A stretch of DNA of 64,000 nt from NCBI RefSeq assembly GCF_001595645.1, contig NZ_LNKT01000034.1, positions 124,001-188,000 of the forward strand, given 5' to 3'. Below the pieces are notes generated by a model, which saw nothing but the letters and a program-made list of their open reading frames with translations, was not told the DNA's origin and ran no database searches. Position numbers and translations under genes: made by a program. The stretch's first letter is position 1. Every line of letters begins with the position of its first letter. This DNA comes from Sulfurovum riftiae. Lineage in GTDB: Bacteria > Campylobacterota > Campylobacteria > Campylobacterales > Sulfurovaceae. This document shows positions 25,764 to 34,121 of the stretch, one piece after another.

Positions 25764-28135
25764 AACTGGTTCCCCATAGAGAATTCGAAGGTTGCTGTAT
25801 CGTCATACTCATCCGGATCGATCGCATAGGCGAAGATCAGGTTGATCGCACCGAACGGAGACTGCCACTCTACCACAGCGCCGGCGGAGGACCTGACAAG
25901 CGAATCCCCATAGTAGGATTGGTCAGGGTCATTGAAATCTATAGGCACTCCCCCTATTCCAAGTACGGTATCCGTACTGATCCTACCGATATCGTAGAAA
26001 GCGGAGAGTCTCATCTTCGCTGCATCAGACAAGGGGATATTGGCTTCTAATGAGATAGATTCACGCTCGGTACCACCGATCCTGCTCCCCGGGTAACCAG
26101 GAACACCGCCTGCACCTATGACATCAGGAGAGAGTGAATAGGGGTTATATCCTCTGACCGAGCCTATACCACCCATAAAGAGTCTCTCTGCAATAGGGAT
26201 ATACTGGTCATCCATTGAAAAGATCTTGGTATAACGTGCTTTGAATCGCAAGATCAGGTCATAGTCGATCAGGTCTTCCATACCGTAAAATGCACCAAAA
26301 CGTGCCCTGACCTTTGTAAAACTGTCAAAGGAGGTATATCCCCTATCAATATTTTCCTGTGTCAGGTCACCATCCATATTTGAAAACTCTCCGTTCACCG
26401 ATGCAATGAAACCTTCTCTCGGCAAGAGATAGTCATCTGTATTGTCAAATCTCAGGCTGGCAAATCCTGAAGTCTTGGCATATTGGTCATTATAGAACTG
26501 ATTGGAGATCGTGTTGATCGACTGTAAATAGCTTTCACTGTATTCCGATTTATTGTCAACGTAACCGACCCCTACTGAAGCGTAGAAATGTCTCCAGAAT
26601 TCACGACCCACGTTGAGTGAACCACCCAGTTGATCAATGGTATAGCCATCTGTCTGGTCATAGTTGTAGTCATATTTTCTTTTATAGAGGCTCAATCCCA
26701 TACTGTAGAGACTGTCCCAGACTCTTGGGTTGACAAAAGACAGGTTGAAGTTCTGGGAAACCTTTGACCATTCGAAGCCAAGCGTAGAGTTGATACCGGA
26801 CCCGAAAAGGTTTCTGTCAGAGATGGAAGCGTTGACCATGAACCCTTCATAGGAGCCGTAACCACCACCGGCCGAGATAGTACCTGTCTGCGTCTCTTTC
26901 ACCTTGACAAGCAGGTTGATCTTGTCTTCGGAGACTCTCTGGCTCTGAATGTCAACCTTTTCAAAGAAACCGGTTCTCTGAAGTGCATTCTTACTCTCTT
27001 TGAGGTCCGTTGCATTGTAGAGGTCACCCGGAGCGAGGTAGATATAGCGTCTGATGACCCTGTCTTTCGTCTCGTCATTTCCGGAGATAAGTACATCGCC
27101 GATGGTTACTTTCTGTCCCGGAGTGATGATATACTGAATATCGACGATACCCTTTTCCGGATCTTTATGCATATTCGGCGTTACTTTCGCATAGGCATAC
27201 CCGAGGTCACCCGCTGCATTCTCCAGCATCTTCATATCTTTACGCATCTTGGTGATGTTGAATACCCTGCCCGAATGCAGATCAAGCTCTGAAGCAAGGT
27301 CTTCTGTCTTGAGTCCGGGGATACTTTGGGAAATACTTACTTTACCGAGTTTGTACTGCTTACCCTCTTTGATCTGATAATCCACTTCGGCGGTATAGGA
27401 ACTGTAGTCCACACGCATCAGCGGCTTGCTTACATAGGCATCCAGATAACCGTGTTTCATATAGGTCTCTTTGACCCTGTAGGCATCGTATTCAAGTTGA
27501 TCGACTTTGACCTCACCGTTGTGGAAGAAGAAGGGAATGAACCCAAGTGCATCCTCTTCCTGGTTGACAAGCTCATTCTCAAGATCGCTTTTATCCAGTG
27601 CTTTTGCCCCGATGAAGTTGAGCTTTTTGATCTTGATCTTCTCCCCCTTGTTGACATCGAAGGTGACGGCTACGGCATTCTTTCCTACCGGCTTGGTCGT
27701 GACCTCGACAACAGAGTCATAGTTCCCTTTGGCTTCGAGGGCTGCCTGCATCGTTTTTTTGGCCCGCTGTATACGCATCTCATCGTAGAGGTCGCCTTTC
27801 TTGATGCCGGCACTCTCAAGCAGCTTTTTCCCGTCATCTCCGTAGCCTGTTACCTTGACCTTCGCAATGGCCCTCTTTTCATTGAAGTGGTAGATAAGGG
27901 TGCTTCCCTTCTGCTCTACCCACACATCTTCAAAATAGCCCTGCTCGAAAAAGTTCTTGACAGACTCGTCTATCTGTTCGCTTGTGACATTGTCCCCCGG
28001 ACGGATCCCCGCAACCTCGTACGCAACACTTTTGGAGAGGTGTGCCAGACCTTCAAATTTGATATTGGTGATCTTCTGCGCCATCAGCAGTGAACCCATT
28101 ATCATCCAAGAAAGAGCGATTTTCTTTACCATCAT
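25760..28135 (-). CDS. bamA: Outer membrane protein assembly factor
   Basis: A 791-residue Omp85 protein. A signal peptide (MMVKKIALSWMIMGSLLMAQ) is followed by about five POTRA repeats to about residue 405 and a C-terminal 16-strand barrel. The barrel has the Omp85 motif VRGY (SVRGYNPYSLSP, about residue 660) and ends in Phe (MGNQF), the usual outer membrane signature. It folds and inserts outer membrane proteins. It is divergent from tyrA, the same arrangement as in C. jejuni. Its 3' end overlaps ackA by 4 bases. Confidence 0.96.
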   Translation of the reverse strand: MMVKKIALSWMIMGSLLMAQKITNIKFEGLAHLSKSVAYEVAGIRPGDNVTSEQIDESVKNFFEQGYFEDVWVEQKGSTLIYHFNEKRAIAKVKVTGYGDDGKKLLESAGIKKGDLYDEMRIQRAKKTMQAALEAKGNYDSVVEVTTKPVGKNAVAVTFDVNKGEKIKIKKLNFIGAKALDKSDLENELVNQEEDALGFIPFFFHNGEVKVDQLEYDAYRVKETYMKHGYLDAYVSKPLMRVDYSSYTAEVDYQIKEGKQYKLGKVSISQSIPGLKTEDLASELDLHSGRVFNITKMRKDMKMLENAAGDLGYAYAKVTPNMHKDPEKGIVDIQYIITPGQKVTIGDVLISGNDETKDRVIRRYIYLAPGDLYNATDLKESKNALQRTGFFEKVDIQSQRVSEDKINLLVKVKETQTGTISAGGGYGSYEGFMVNASISDRNLFGSGINSTLGFEWSKVSQNFNLSFVNPRVWDSLYSMGLSLYKRKYDYNYDQTDGYTIDQLGGSLNVGREFWRHFYASVGVGYVDNKSEYSESYLQSINTISNQFYNDQYAKTSGFASLRFDNTDDYLLPREGFIASVNGEFSNMDGDLTQENIDRGYTSFDSFTKVRARFGAFYGMEDLIDYDLILRFKARYTKIFSMDDQYIPIAERLFMGGIGSVRGYNPYSLSPDVIGAGGVPGYPGSRIGGTERESISLEANIPLSDAAKMRLSAFYDIGRISTDTVLGIGGVPIDFNDPDQSYYGDSLVRSSAGAVVEWQSPFGAINLIFAYAIDPDEYDDTATFEFSMGNQF

Positions 28136-28206
28136 TGATCAACCTTGTTCGTTAAGTGCATTATTTTATCTTTTTTTCAATAAGAGAGGAGTTAATTGCA
28201 TAATAT

Positions 28207-28214
28207 GCTATAAT
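28207..28214 (+). promoter_or_regulatory. Extended -10 promoter of tyrA
   Basis: ATGCTATAAT, with TATAAT at 28209-28214, identical in its TGCTATAAT core to the cosR promoter. AAGGATAAC follows as ribosome site and ATG is at 28250. Confidence 0.65.
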
Positions 28215-28249
28215 CACACCCGAAATATCCACTCTCACAAAGGATAACA

Positions 28250-29086
28250 ATGGCAACAAAGATTGGGATCATAGGACTTGGGTTGATGGGCGGTTCCCTT
28301 TCCCTTGCACTCAAAAAAAGTTCTGAGGAATACTGCTTTATCGGGCTTGATCACAACAAGGAACACTGTACACAGGCACTCTCTCTTGGACTTGTCGATG
28401 AAGTCGTAGAAACACTTGATGAGATCAAAACCTGCGATATCATCATTCTGACGATCCCGGTGGACGGTATCATCGCTGTCGTCAATCAACTCGATACCCT
28501 CGATGAGAAATGCACGGTCATAGACCTCGGGAGTACCAAGGAGAAGATCTCTGAAAGCATCCCAAAAAACCTGAGAAAGAACTTCGTGACCGCACACCCG
28601 ATGACCGGTACGGAGAAATTCGGACCTACAGCGGCCATAGACGATCTGTATGAAGGCAAGGTCGTGGTCCTGTGTGATATGGAGAAGAGCGGAGCACACC
28701 AGCAGACAATCGCCAAAAAACTGTTCACTGACATGAAAATGACCCTGGTCTTCATGGGTGCCAAAGAGCATGACAGACATGCGGCGTTCATTTCGCATAT
28801 GCCCCATGCACTCTCTTACGCGCTGGCCAATTCGGTCATGAAGCAGGAAGACCCTGAAAGCATCGTCGCCCTTGCAGGCGGTGGATTCAAAGATATGAGC
28901 CGTATCGCCAAATCGTCTCCGAAGATGTGGGAAGACATTTTCCGACAGAACAAAACAAACCTCATCGAAGCGATAGAGGCCTTTGAAACGGAACTCAAAG
29001 AGTGCCGGCATATGGTCGAGAATGAAGAGTGGGAGACCCTGAACAAATGGATGGGCGAAGCCAACACCCTGCACGATATCCTATAG
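28250..29086 (+). CDS. tyrA: Prephenate dehydrogenase
   Basis: A 278-residue NAD(P)-dependent enzyme. The Rossmann motif is KIGIIGLGLMGGSLSLALKK. Catalytic and family motifs are IDLGSTKEKI, HPMTGTEKFGP (with the conserved His) and HAAFISHMPHALSYAL. It converts prephenate to 4-hydroxyphenylpyruvate for tyrosine synthesis. It is a stand-alone gene divergent from bamA; pheA is at 59 kb. The last 6 bases overlap the 3' end of the convergent DUF389 gene. Confidence 0.95.
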   Translation: MATKIGIIGLGLMGGSLSLALKKSSEEYCFIGLDHNKEHCTQALSLGLVDEVVETLDEIKTCDIIILTIPVDGIIAVVNQLDTLDEKCTVIDLGSTKEKISESIPKNLRKNFVTAHPMTGTEKFGPTAAIDDLYEGKVVVLCDMEKSGAHQQTIAKKLFTDMKMTLVFMGAKEHDRHAAFISHMPHALSYALANSVMKQEDPESIVALAGGGFKDMSRIAKSSPKMWEDIFRQNKTNLIEAIEAFETELKECRHMVENEEWETLNKWMGEANTLHDIL

Positions 29087-30979
29087 CCGGTACCTGAACG
29101 TAGCGATCACTTCCACCTTTTTGCCAATGGTCTTCTCTATGACCTCCTTAAGCAGTTTTTTCTCTTCGGGAGAGAGAAAACCGCTTGCAATTACCTCGCA
29201 ACGGACCTCCAGTATCTTACTGTGCTCTATCAGCTGAATATGTGACAGCACCACTTCCTGTTTCTTCAATGTAAAATGAATGTTGGCAAGCCTCTTCTGA
29301 ATGGCGATATTCTCTTTCATCTTCTCAAAAGAGTTATACAGAGGGATAGCGACCAGTGCAGCGATGATGAACCAGGTGATGATCCCTTTTTTGGCAATGC
29401 GTATGGGGGAATACCCCAACACCACAAAGGTCAAAGCCGCTGCAAGGACGATGCCCACAAGGTTGGTCAGAAAGAGCAGGAAAGCAGAAGAGAACATATG
29501 CCATTCCCCCCATCCGAGTCCGACACCTGCTACAGCAATAGGTGGTACCAATGCCACCGCAATAGCCACACCGGCAAGGGAACCGAGTATCTTCTCATTG
29601 CTCTTGGCATAGGCAGCCGCCATCCCCGAGGCAATGGCCACGAAAAGATCCAGAGTGGTAGGGAAAAGCCGCCCGGACATCTCCGAGGTCATCTTCTCGA
29701 TGGGAATGAACCATGCGATGGCCGCAGCGGTCAGGAGTACCGAGAGTACCCCCACAGCGATCGTTTTTGCAGAGGAGAGTTCCAGTACACTGTCCTGCCT
29801 GAGTACCCCCATACTCAAACTGACGATAGGCTGCATCAAAGGTGCCAGCAACATCGCACCGATGATGACGGAACTCGAATTGATGAAAAGTCCAAAGGTC
29901 GCGATCATCGTTGCCAGAACCAGCAGCACCATGAACGTACTGCTCAGACGGCTCTCCTCCCGCAAACTCGAAAAGAGCGAAGCATATTGCTCCTGGCTTG
30001 CATGGGAGAAGAACGGGATCGCCTTTGCCAGATAATTCGCACTCTCCTCATCACTTGGAAGGTGGTCGATCTTGACACTGTTCTTCCCTTTGACATCCGC
30101 ACTCTGTCTCTCCCAGAAAGCCTCCCCCACACTCAACAGCAGGCTCTCCTTTGTACTTCGAAGCACTACCGGTGTTTCGAACCGTACGGCCGAATCTACC
30201 AGCACTTCAAGCGGCCTGCCTGTTTCAACCTTCAACTGAGAACTCCTGACATACCCCAGCGAACGCGGCAGCTGTTCGGATTTCCACTGTGAGATCAATG
30301 CATGGAACAGATAACCGACATACTGGAGCATGGAGACCGGTGCCAAAATAAGCAGGGAGAGCTTCCCGTCGGTCGCATTGATCTGGGAGGAGATCAGCTT
30401 GGAAGCGAATGTTCCGTTCTGATACTCCACACCTACCAGCCCGACAGCAGAGACCTTGATCTCCTTTTCATTTTCATCTATCAGAGTGATCCGGGTATGG
30501 TGAAGACGTTTGACCTTGCGCAGTGTATGAAAAAAGAGCTGGAGACGTTTGAAGATATTTTTGTTTTTAAGCACGGCATCATAGGTATCCAGAGGAGGAG
30601 CATCTCCAATGACCACTTCCTGGATCACCAGTTCGCTGTTGCAGTAGAGAAGGTCGATCTTCTGTTCAGTCTTTTCTATGGCCAGAGCAACACTCTCCTC
30701 GAGTTTTGAAGGCAGGGCAAAGGTACGTATGAGGTTTTTTTGGGAAGGAAAAGGCACGATCCCGAGGCTTCCTCCCTGGATCTCGATATAAGTGATGACC
30801 TCTTTGATCTCTTCAAGCTCTCCGGAGACCATAAAATGGGAAAACTTCTCCTGTTCGATACTGTGCATCTGTGAAAGAGGTATGTAGGTAACACGCTCAT
30901 CCTGGAGTATCGTTTTGCATTTTTCAAAAAATACCTCTTCTACACTCCCGTAGATATAGGCAATAGCATTGAGCCCCAT
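29081..30979 (-). CDS. DUF389 / TIGR00341-family membrane protein
   Basis: A 632-residue protein. The N-terminal about 330 residues are soluble; they carry a region like the diacylglycerol-kinase/TIGR00341 fold with a short hydrophobic stretch near residue 215. Seven to eight membrane helices follow (about residues 345-560), including INSSSVIIGAMLLAPLMQPI and the Gly/Ala-rich GSLAGVAIAVALVPPIAVAG, the DUF389 core. About 70 soluble residues end the protein. Function is unknown; an ion or small-molecule transport role is possible. It follows the bat operon on the same strand after 19 bases and may be its last gene. Confidence 0.82.
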   Translation of the reverse strand: MGLNAIAYIYGSVEEVFFEKCKTILQDERVTYIPLSQMHSIEQEKFSHFMVSGELEEIKEVITYIEIQGGSLGIVPFPSQKNLIRTFALPSKLEESVALAIEKTEQKIDLLYCNSELVIQEVVIGDAPPLDTYDAVLKNKNIFKRLQLFFHTLRKVKRLHHTRITLIDENEKEIKVSAVGLVGVEYQNGTFASKLISSQINATDGKLSLLILAPVSMLQYVGYLFHALISQWKSEQLPRSLGYVRSSQLKVETGRPLEVLVDSAVRFETPVVLRSTKESLLLSVGEAFWERQSADVKGKNSVKIDHLPSDEESANYLAKAIPFFSHASQEQYASLFSSLREESRLSSTFMVLLVLATMIATFGLFINSSSVIIGAMLLAPLMQPIVSLSMGVLRQDSVLELSSAKTIAVGVLSVLLTAAAIAWFIPIEKMTSEMSGRLFPTTLDLFVAIASGMAAAYAKSNEKILGSLAGVAIAVALVPPIAVAGVGLGWGEWHMFSSAFLLFLTNLVGIVLAAALTFVVLGYSPIRIAKKGIITWFIIAALVAIPLYNSFEKMKENIAIQKRLANIHFTLKKQEVVLSHIQLIEHSKILEVRCEVIASGFLSPEEKKLLKEVIEKTIGKKVEVIATFRYRL

Positions 30980-30998
30980 CTCTCTTCCTTGTGAAAGA

Positions 30999-32540
30999 TC
31001 AGTGGGTTCTGTACTTCTCCACCAATGCTTTCAATTCTTTTTTGTCAATTATAACACTTTTATCGCCGTTTTTCTTGGCATAGAGTCTGCGCACCATCGC
31101 TTCGGCTTCTTTGTCCTCGTTGATATGTGCATAGAGTATCTTCAGTGCTTCCGACTCTTTGAACGGACTGGCATGCCTGCCTTTGAATTTCGGCAGCAGC
31201 TGCAACAGGTACATCAAGGCTGAACCGGCGATGAAAGCAAGCAGGAGCATCCACCAGGCAACACGCTCAATTTCCCCTTTTTTCTCTACGTCTTTCCCTA
31301 AAATACTGTCAGGCTGTTTCAGGTTCGTCTGTACCTTTCCATTCGTACTGTTCGTAGCAGGTACAGCTGCTGCACTCTGTTTGGGAGTATCGACTTTAAT
31401 GCTGTATGACGGGATCTCCAGGGTAGTCACCTGCCCTTTTTTTGTATCATACACCGAGATCGTTCTGGCAGGGATCGTAAAATCATGGTCGGAAATAAAG
31501 GCAAAACTCTTGACAAACGTGCTTTTTATTTTGCTTCCGCTCAATCCTGTCTCTACCTTGGCATCATCACTGTACACGGTCACACCGTCTATCTCATAGT
31601 CACTCAGAGCAAAATCTTCAAGCGACCCTTCACCCTCGATACGTACTGTCAGGTTCACCGGCTTGTTGGCTTTGACATGGTCATGATCCACCTCACTCTC
31701 AAGTGTGAAGTTACCGACAAGATCGGTGTCTGCAGGTTTTGGTTTCACCGTGATCGTCAATGTATTTGACGCAATAGACTTTGTATTGCCTCCGAAAAAT
31801 CTTCCGAACATGTCACGTCTGTTTCTGTCGACTTCCGTGATCCTTGCAGTGGCCGGGCCTACAGTGTATGTTCCCTCTTTCTGCGGTGTCAGGATATACC
31901 TGAGTTCCTGAACCTGCTGATCCCCCTTGATATAGGCTCTTGGGTCATTCACCTCTTTGACGAAGAAATCTTTGAACTCCGGTTTGTTGTACTGTGGATT
32001 GTCTGCCAGTCTTACACCTGTTTTAAGACTGAAGTAAACTGTGACCACCAGAGGTTCACCTACGATGACCTCCTGTTTGTCCGCGCGCATCTGCAGGGAA
32101 TACTTCACATTACTGCCCACTCCGGGCGCAGATGCTTTGACCACTTTGACCTTGATCGGATCAGTCCTGTAGACCTTACCGTCAATATTGACACTGTACG
32201 ACGGGATCGTTATATCATGCTGGGGTGCAAAGGACAGAATCAGACTGGTAGAATGTTCATTGGACATTTTACCGTTGATATAGCTGATAGAATTGTTCTG
32301 TGTCTGAGAACGTCCCAGTACTTTGGCACCGTCAATACTCTGAATATCGGGAAATTCCGCCCTCTTCCCTGTTGCTTTGATCTTTAACTGCACCATATTT
32401 CCCTGTACGACCTCTGGACTGGAGAGGCTTGCTTCAACACCCGCAGCATTCGCTGCAGTGAATAGTGCCACAAAGAATATGATTAATTTTCCTATACTCA
32501 ACGCTGAACGCTGAATGTTCATATTACCAAGGTTTTGCAT
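30999..32540 (-). CDS. batD: BatD-family oxygen-tolerance protein, second copy
   Basis: A 513-residue protein. A leader (about 1-33, ending TAANA) is followed by BatD immunoglobulin-like repeats (residues 35-400) with family motifs VVVGEPLVVTVYFSLKTG-like text and ELRYILTPQKEGTYTVGPA. A membrane helix at about residues 435-457 (WWMLLLAFIAGSALMYLLQL) and a cytosolic tail of about 55 residues end the protein. The leader contains residues NIQRSALS, encoded by a TTCAGCG-word repeat tract. BatD is a periplasmic partner of the MoxR/VWA (Bat) complex. It is a paralogue of the next upstream gene, matching it along the full length. Confidence 0.88.
   Translation of the reverse strand: MQNLGNMNIQRSALSIGKLIIFFVALFTAANAAGVEASLSSPEVVQGNMVQLKIKATGKRAEFPDIQSIDGAKVLGRSQTQNNSISYINGKMSNEHSTSLILSFAPQHDITIPSYSVNIDGKVYRTDPIKVKVVKASAPGVGSNVKYSLQMRADKQEVIVGEPLVVTVYFSLKTGVRLADNPQYNKPEFKDFFVKEVNDPRAYIKGDQQVQELRYILTPQKEGTYTVGPATARITEVDRNRRDMFGRFFGGNTKSIASNTLTITVKPKPADTDLVGNFTLESEVDHDHVKANKPVNLTVRIEGEGSLEDFALSDYEIDGVTVYSDDAKVETGLSGSKIKSTFVKSFAFISDHDFTIPARTISVYDTKKGQVTTLEIPSYSIKVDTPKQSAAAVPATNSTNGKVQTNLKQPDSILGKDVEKKGEIERVAWWMLLLAFIAGSALMYLLQLLPKFKGRHASPFKESEALKILYAHINEDKEAEAMVRRLYAKKNGDKSVIIDKKELKALVEKYRTH
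32497..32520 (-). repeat. TTCAGCG-word direct repeat in a batD leader
   Basis: On the minus strand the tract reads ATTCAGCGTTCAGCGTTGAG and lies in frame inside the signal-peptide region of the second batD. The same word is found in the dnaX linker at 49107-49133. Confidence 0.7.
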
Positions 32541-32584
32541 TTTTAATCCTTTTTCTGTTTTTTACCTATATCTTTTTTAAATTA

Positions 32585-34114
32585 TTATGTTCCATATTTT
32601 TCTATCAATATCTTCAATACCGTTCTATCGATCTCAATACTCTTGTCACCGTTTTTCTTCGCATACAACATACGCACCATATCTTCGACCGCTTTGGACG
32701 TATTGGTATGCGGATAAAGTATTTGAAGTGCTTCATCTTCCCTGATCGTGCTTCTTTTTCTCTTCCGCTTTATTGAAAGAAGATACTGAAACAGGTACAT
32801 AGCCAGCAAACCTGCAACAAAAGCCAATACGATCATCCGCCATGGCACAGACTGAACTTCAGGAAGATTGTCGTTCCCTTCAATGTCCAGCATCGACTTT
32901 TGGGGGATTTTCAGATTGCTATGTACTTTGCCTGCAGCAGCTGACCCTCTTTGAGGCTTTTGCGCAACAAAGGCCTGTGAACCCTCCACATGAACATCAT
33001 AGGAAGGGACCTCCAGATACTTTACTGTTTTGCTTTTGGTATCATACGCAGAAATACGTCGTGCCGGAATGGTAAAATCATGACCTGAGATAAATGCGAA
33101 TTTTTGCGTATACTCACTTTTAATATGGTTTCCATCCACTGTGGTCCGGATCTCTGCATCATCACTGTAAACCGTTACGCCATCCATTTCAAAACCGGGA
33201 AACTCAAAATCCTCAAGTGCCCCATCTCCTGCTATCTTTACAGTGAGGTTTACCGGTTTATTGGCTTTTACATTTTTTGCATCAAGACTGCTCTCTATGG
33301 TAAAGCGGCCCACAAGGTCACTTTTTCTGGGTTTCTTTGCCACTTCAATTTCAACACTGTTGGAAGCGATCGGTACCCAGAAAGTACGAATTGACCTTCC
33401 GAACATATCCAATTTGCTTCTGTCAGATACACCTATTTTGGCTCTTGCCGGCCCCACAGAGAAACTGCCTGCGGAATGAGGCGTTAAAAGGTATTTCAAT
33501 TCCGTCACCTGCCGGTCACTTTTTATATAGGTCTTCTCCTCGCCAAGCTCTTCTGAAAAAAATCCCTCAAATACCGGTTTGGTGTATTGAGGATCCTCTG
33601 AAAGTCTTGTCCCCAGTTTTAACGAAAGATATACTGTTACCAAAATCGGCTCACCCACTACTACAGATTTTTTATCTGTCTCAAGATGCAGAAAAAATTT
33701 GTTATTGTCTTCCGTATTTTGCGCATTCACAGGTACGACTTTGATCTTTATAGGTTTGGTTTTATATATTCTTCCATCTATCTCAACATCATAAGAGGGT
33801 ATGGTCATATCATGATGAGGCGCAAAAGTATAGATCCGTATGGTACGCTCTTTTTTCAGCACTCCGTTTATGTAGTGGGGCCTGTTGACAATAATCTCAC
33901 GCTCTTCCAGCACTTTGACACCCCCTATCTCTTTAATTTCCGGAAATAGCACTTTATCTCCGTTTGCCCTGATCTTGAGCCGTATCATATGGCCCGCAAC
34001 GATCTCTGTATCTGAAACAAGGGCTTTTGCTTCAGGGACATACGAAAACACTTCAACCTCTCTTGCATTTGCAAATGCCAATAGTATCAAGATCAAAAAC
34101 AGTAATTTCTGCAT
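32585..34114 (-). CDS. batD: BatD-family oxygen-tolerance protein, first copy
   Basis: A protein of about 509 residues from ATG 34114, which opens a clean signal peptide (MQKLLFLILILLAFANA). BatD-type repeats follow (VVVGEPILVTVYLSLKLG, ELKYLLTPHSAGSFSVGPA), then a membrane helix near residue 425 (WRMIVLAFVAGLLAMYLFQY) and a basic tail. An upstream in-frame ATG at 34165 would overlap the TPR gene and hide the signal peptide. It is 7 bases after the TPR gene and 44 bases before its paralogue; the two share domain order and motifs, which suggests tandem duplication. Confidence 0.88.
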   Translation of the reverse strand: MQKLLFLILILLAFANAREVEVFSYVPEAKALVSDTEIVAGHMIRLKIRANGDKVLFPEIKEIGGVKVLEEREIIVNRPHYINGVLKKERTIRIYTFAPHHDMTIPSYDVEIDGRIYKTKPIKIKVVPVNAQNTEDNNKFFLHLETDKKSVVVGEPILVTVYLSLKLGTRLSEDPQYTKPVFEGFFSEELGEEKTYIKSDRQVTELKYLLTPHSAGSFSVGPARAKIGVSDRSKLDMFGRSIRTFWVPIASNSVEIEVAKKPRKSDLVGRFTIESSLDAKNVKANKPVNLTVKIAGDGALEDFEFPGFEMDGVTVYSDDAEIRTTVDGNHIKSEYTQKFAFISGHDFTIPARRISAYDTKSKTVKYLEVPSYDVHVEGSQAFVAQKPQRGSAAAGKVHSNLKIPQKSMLDIEGNDNLPEVQSVPWRMIVLAFVAGLLAMYLFQYLLSIKRKRKRSTIREDEALQILYPHTNTSKAVEDMVRMLYAKKNGDKSIEIDRTVLKILIEKYGT

Positions 34115-34121
34115 ACCCCGA

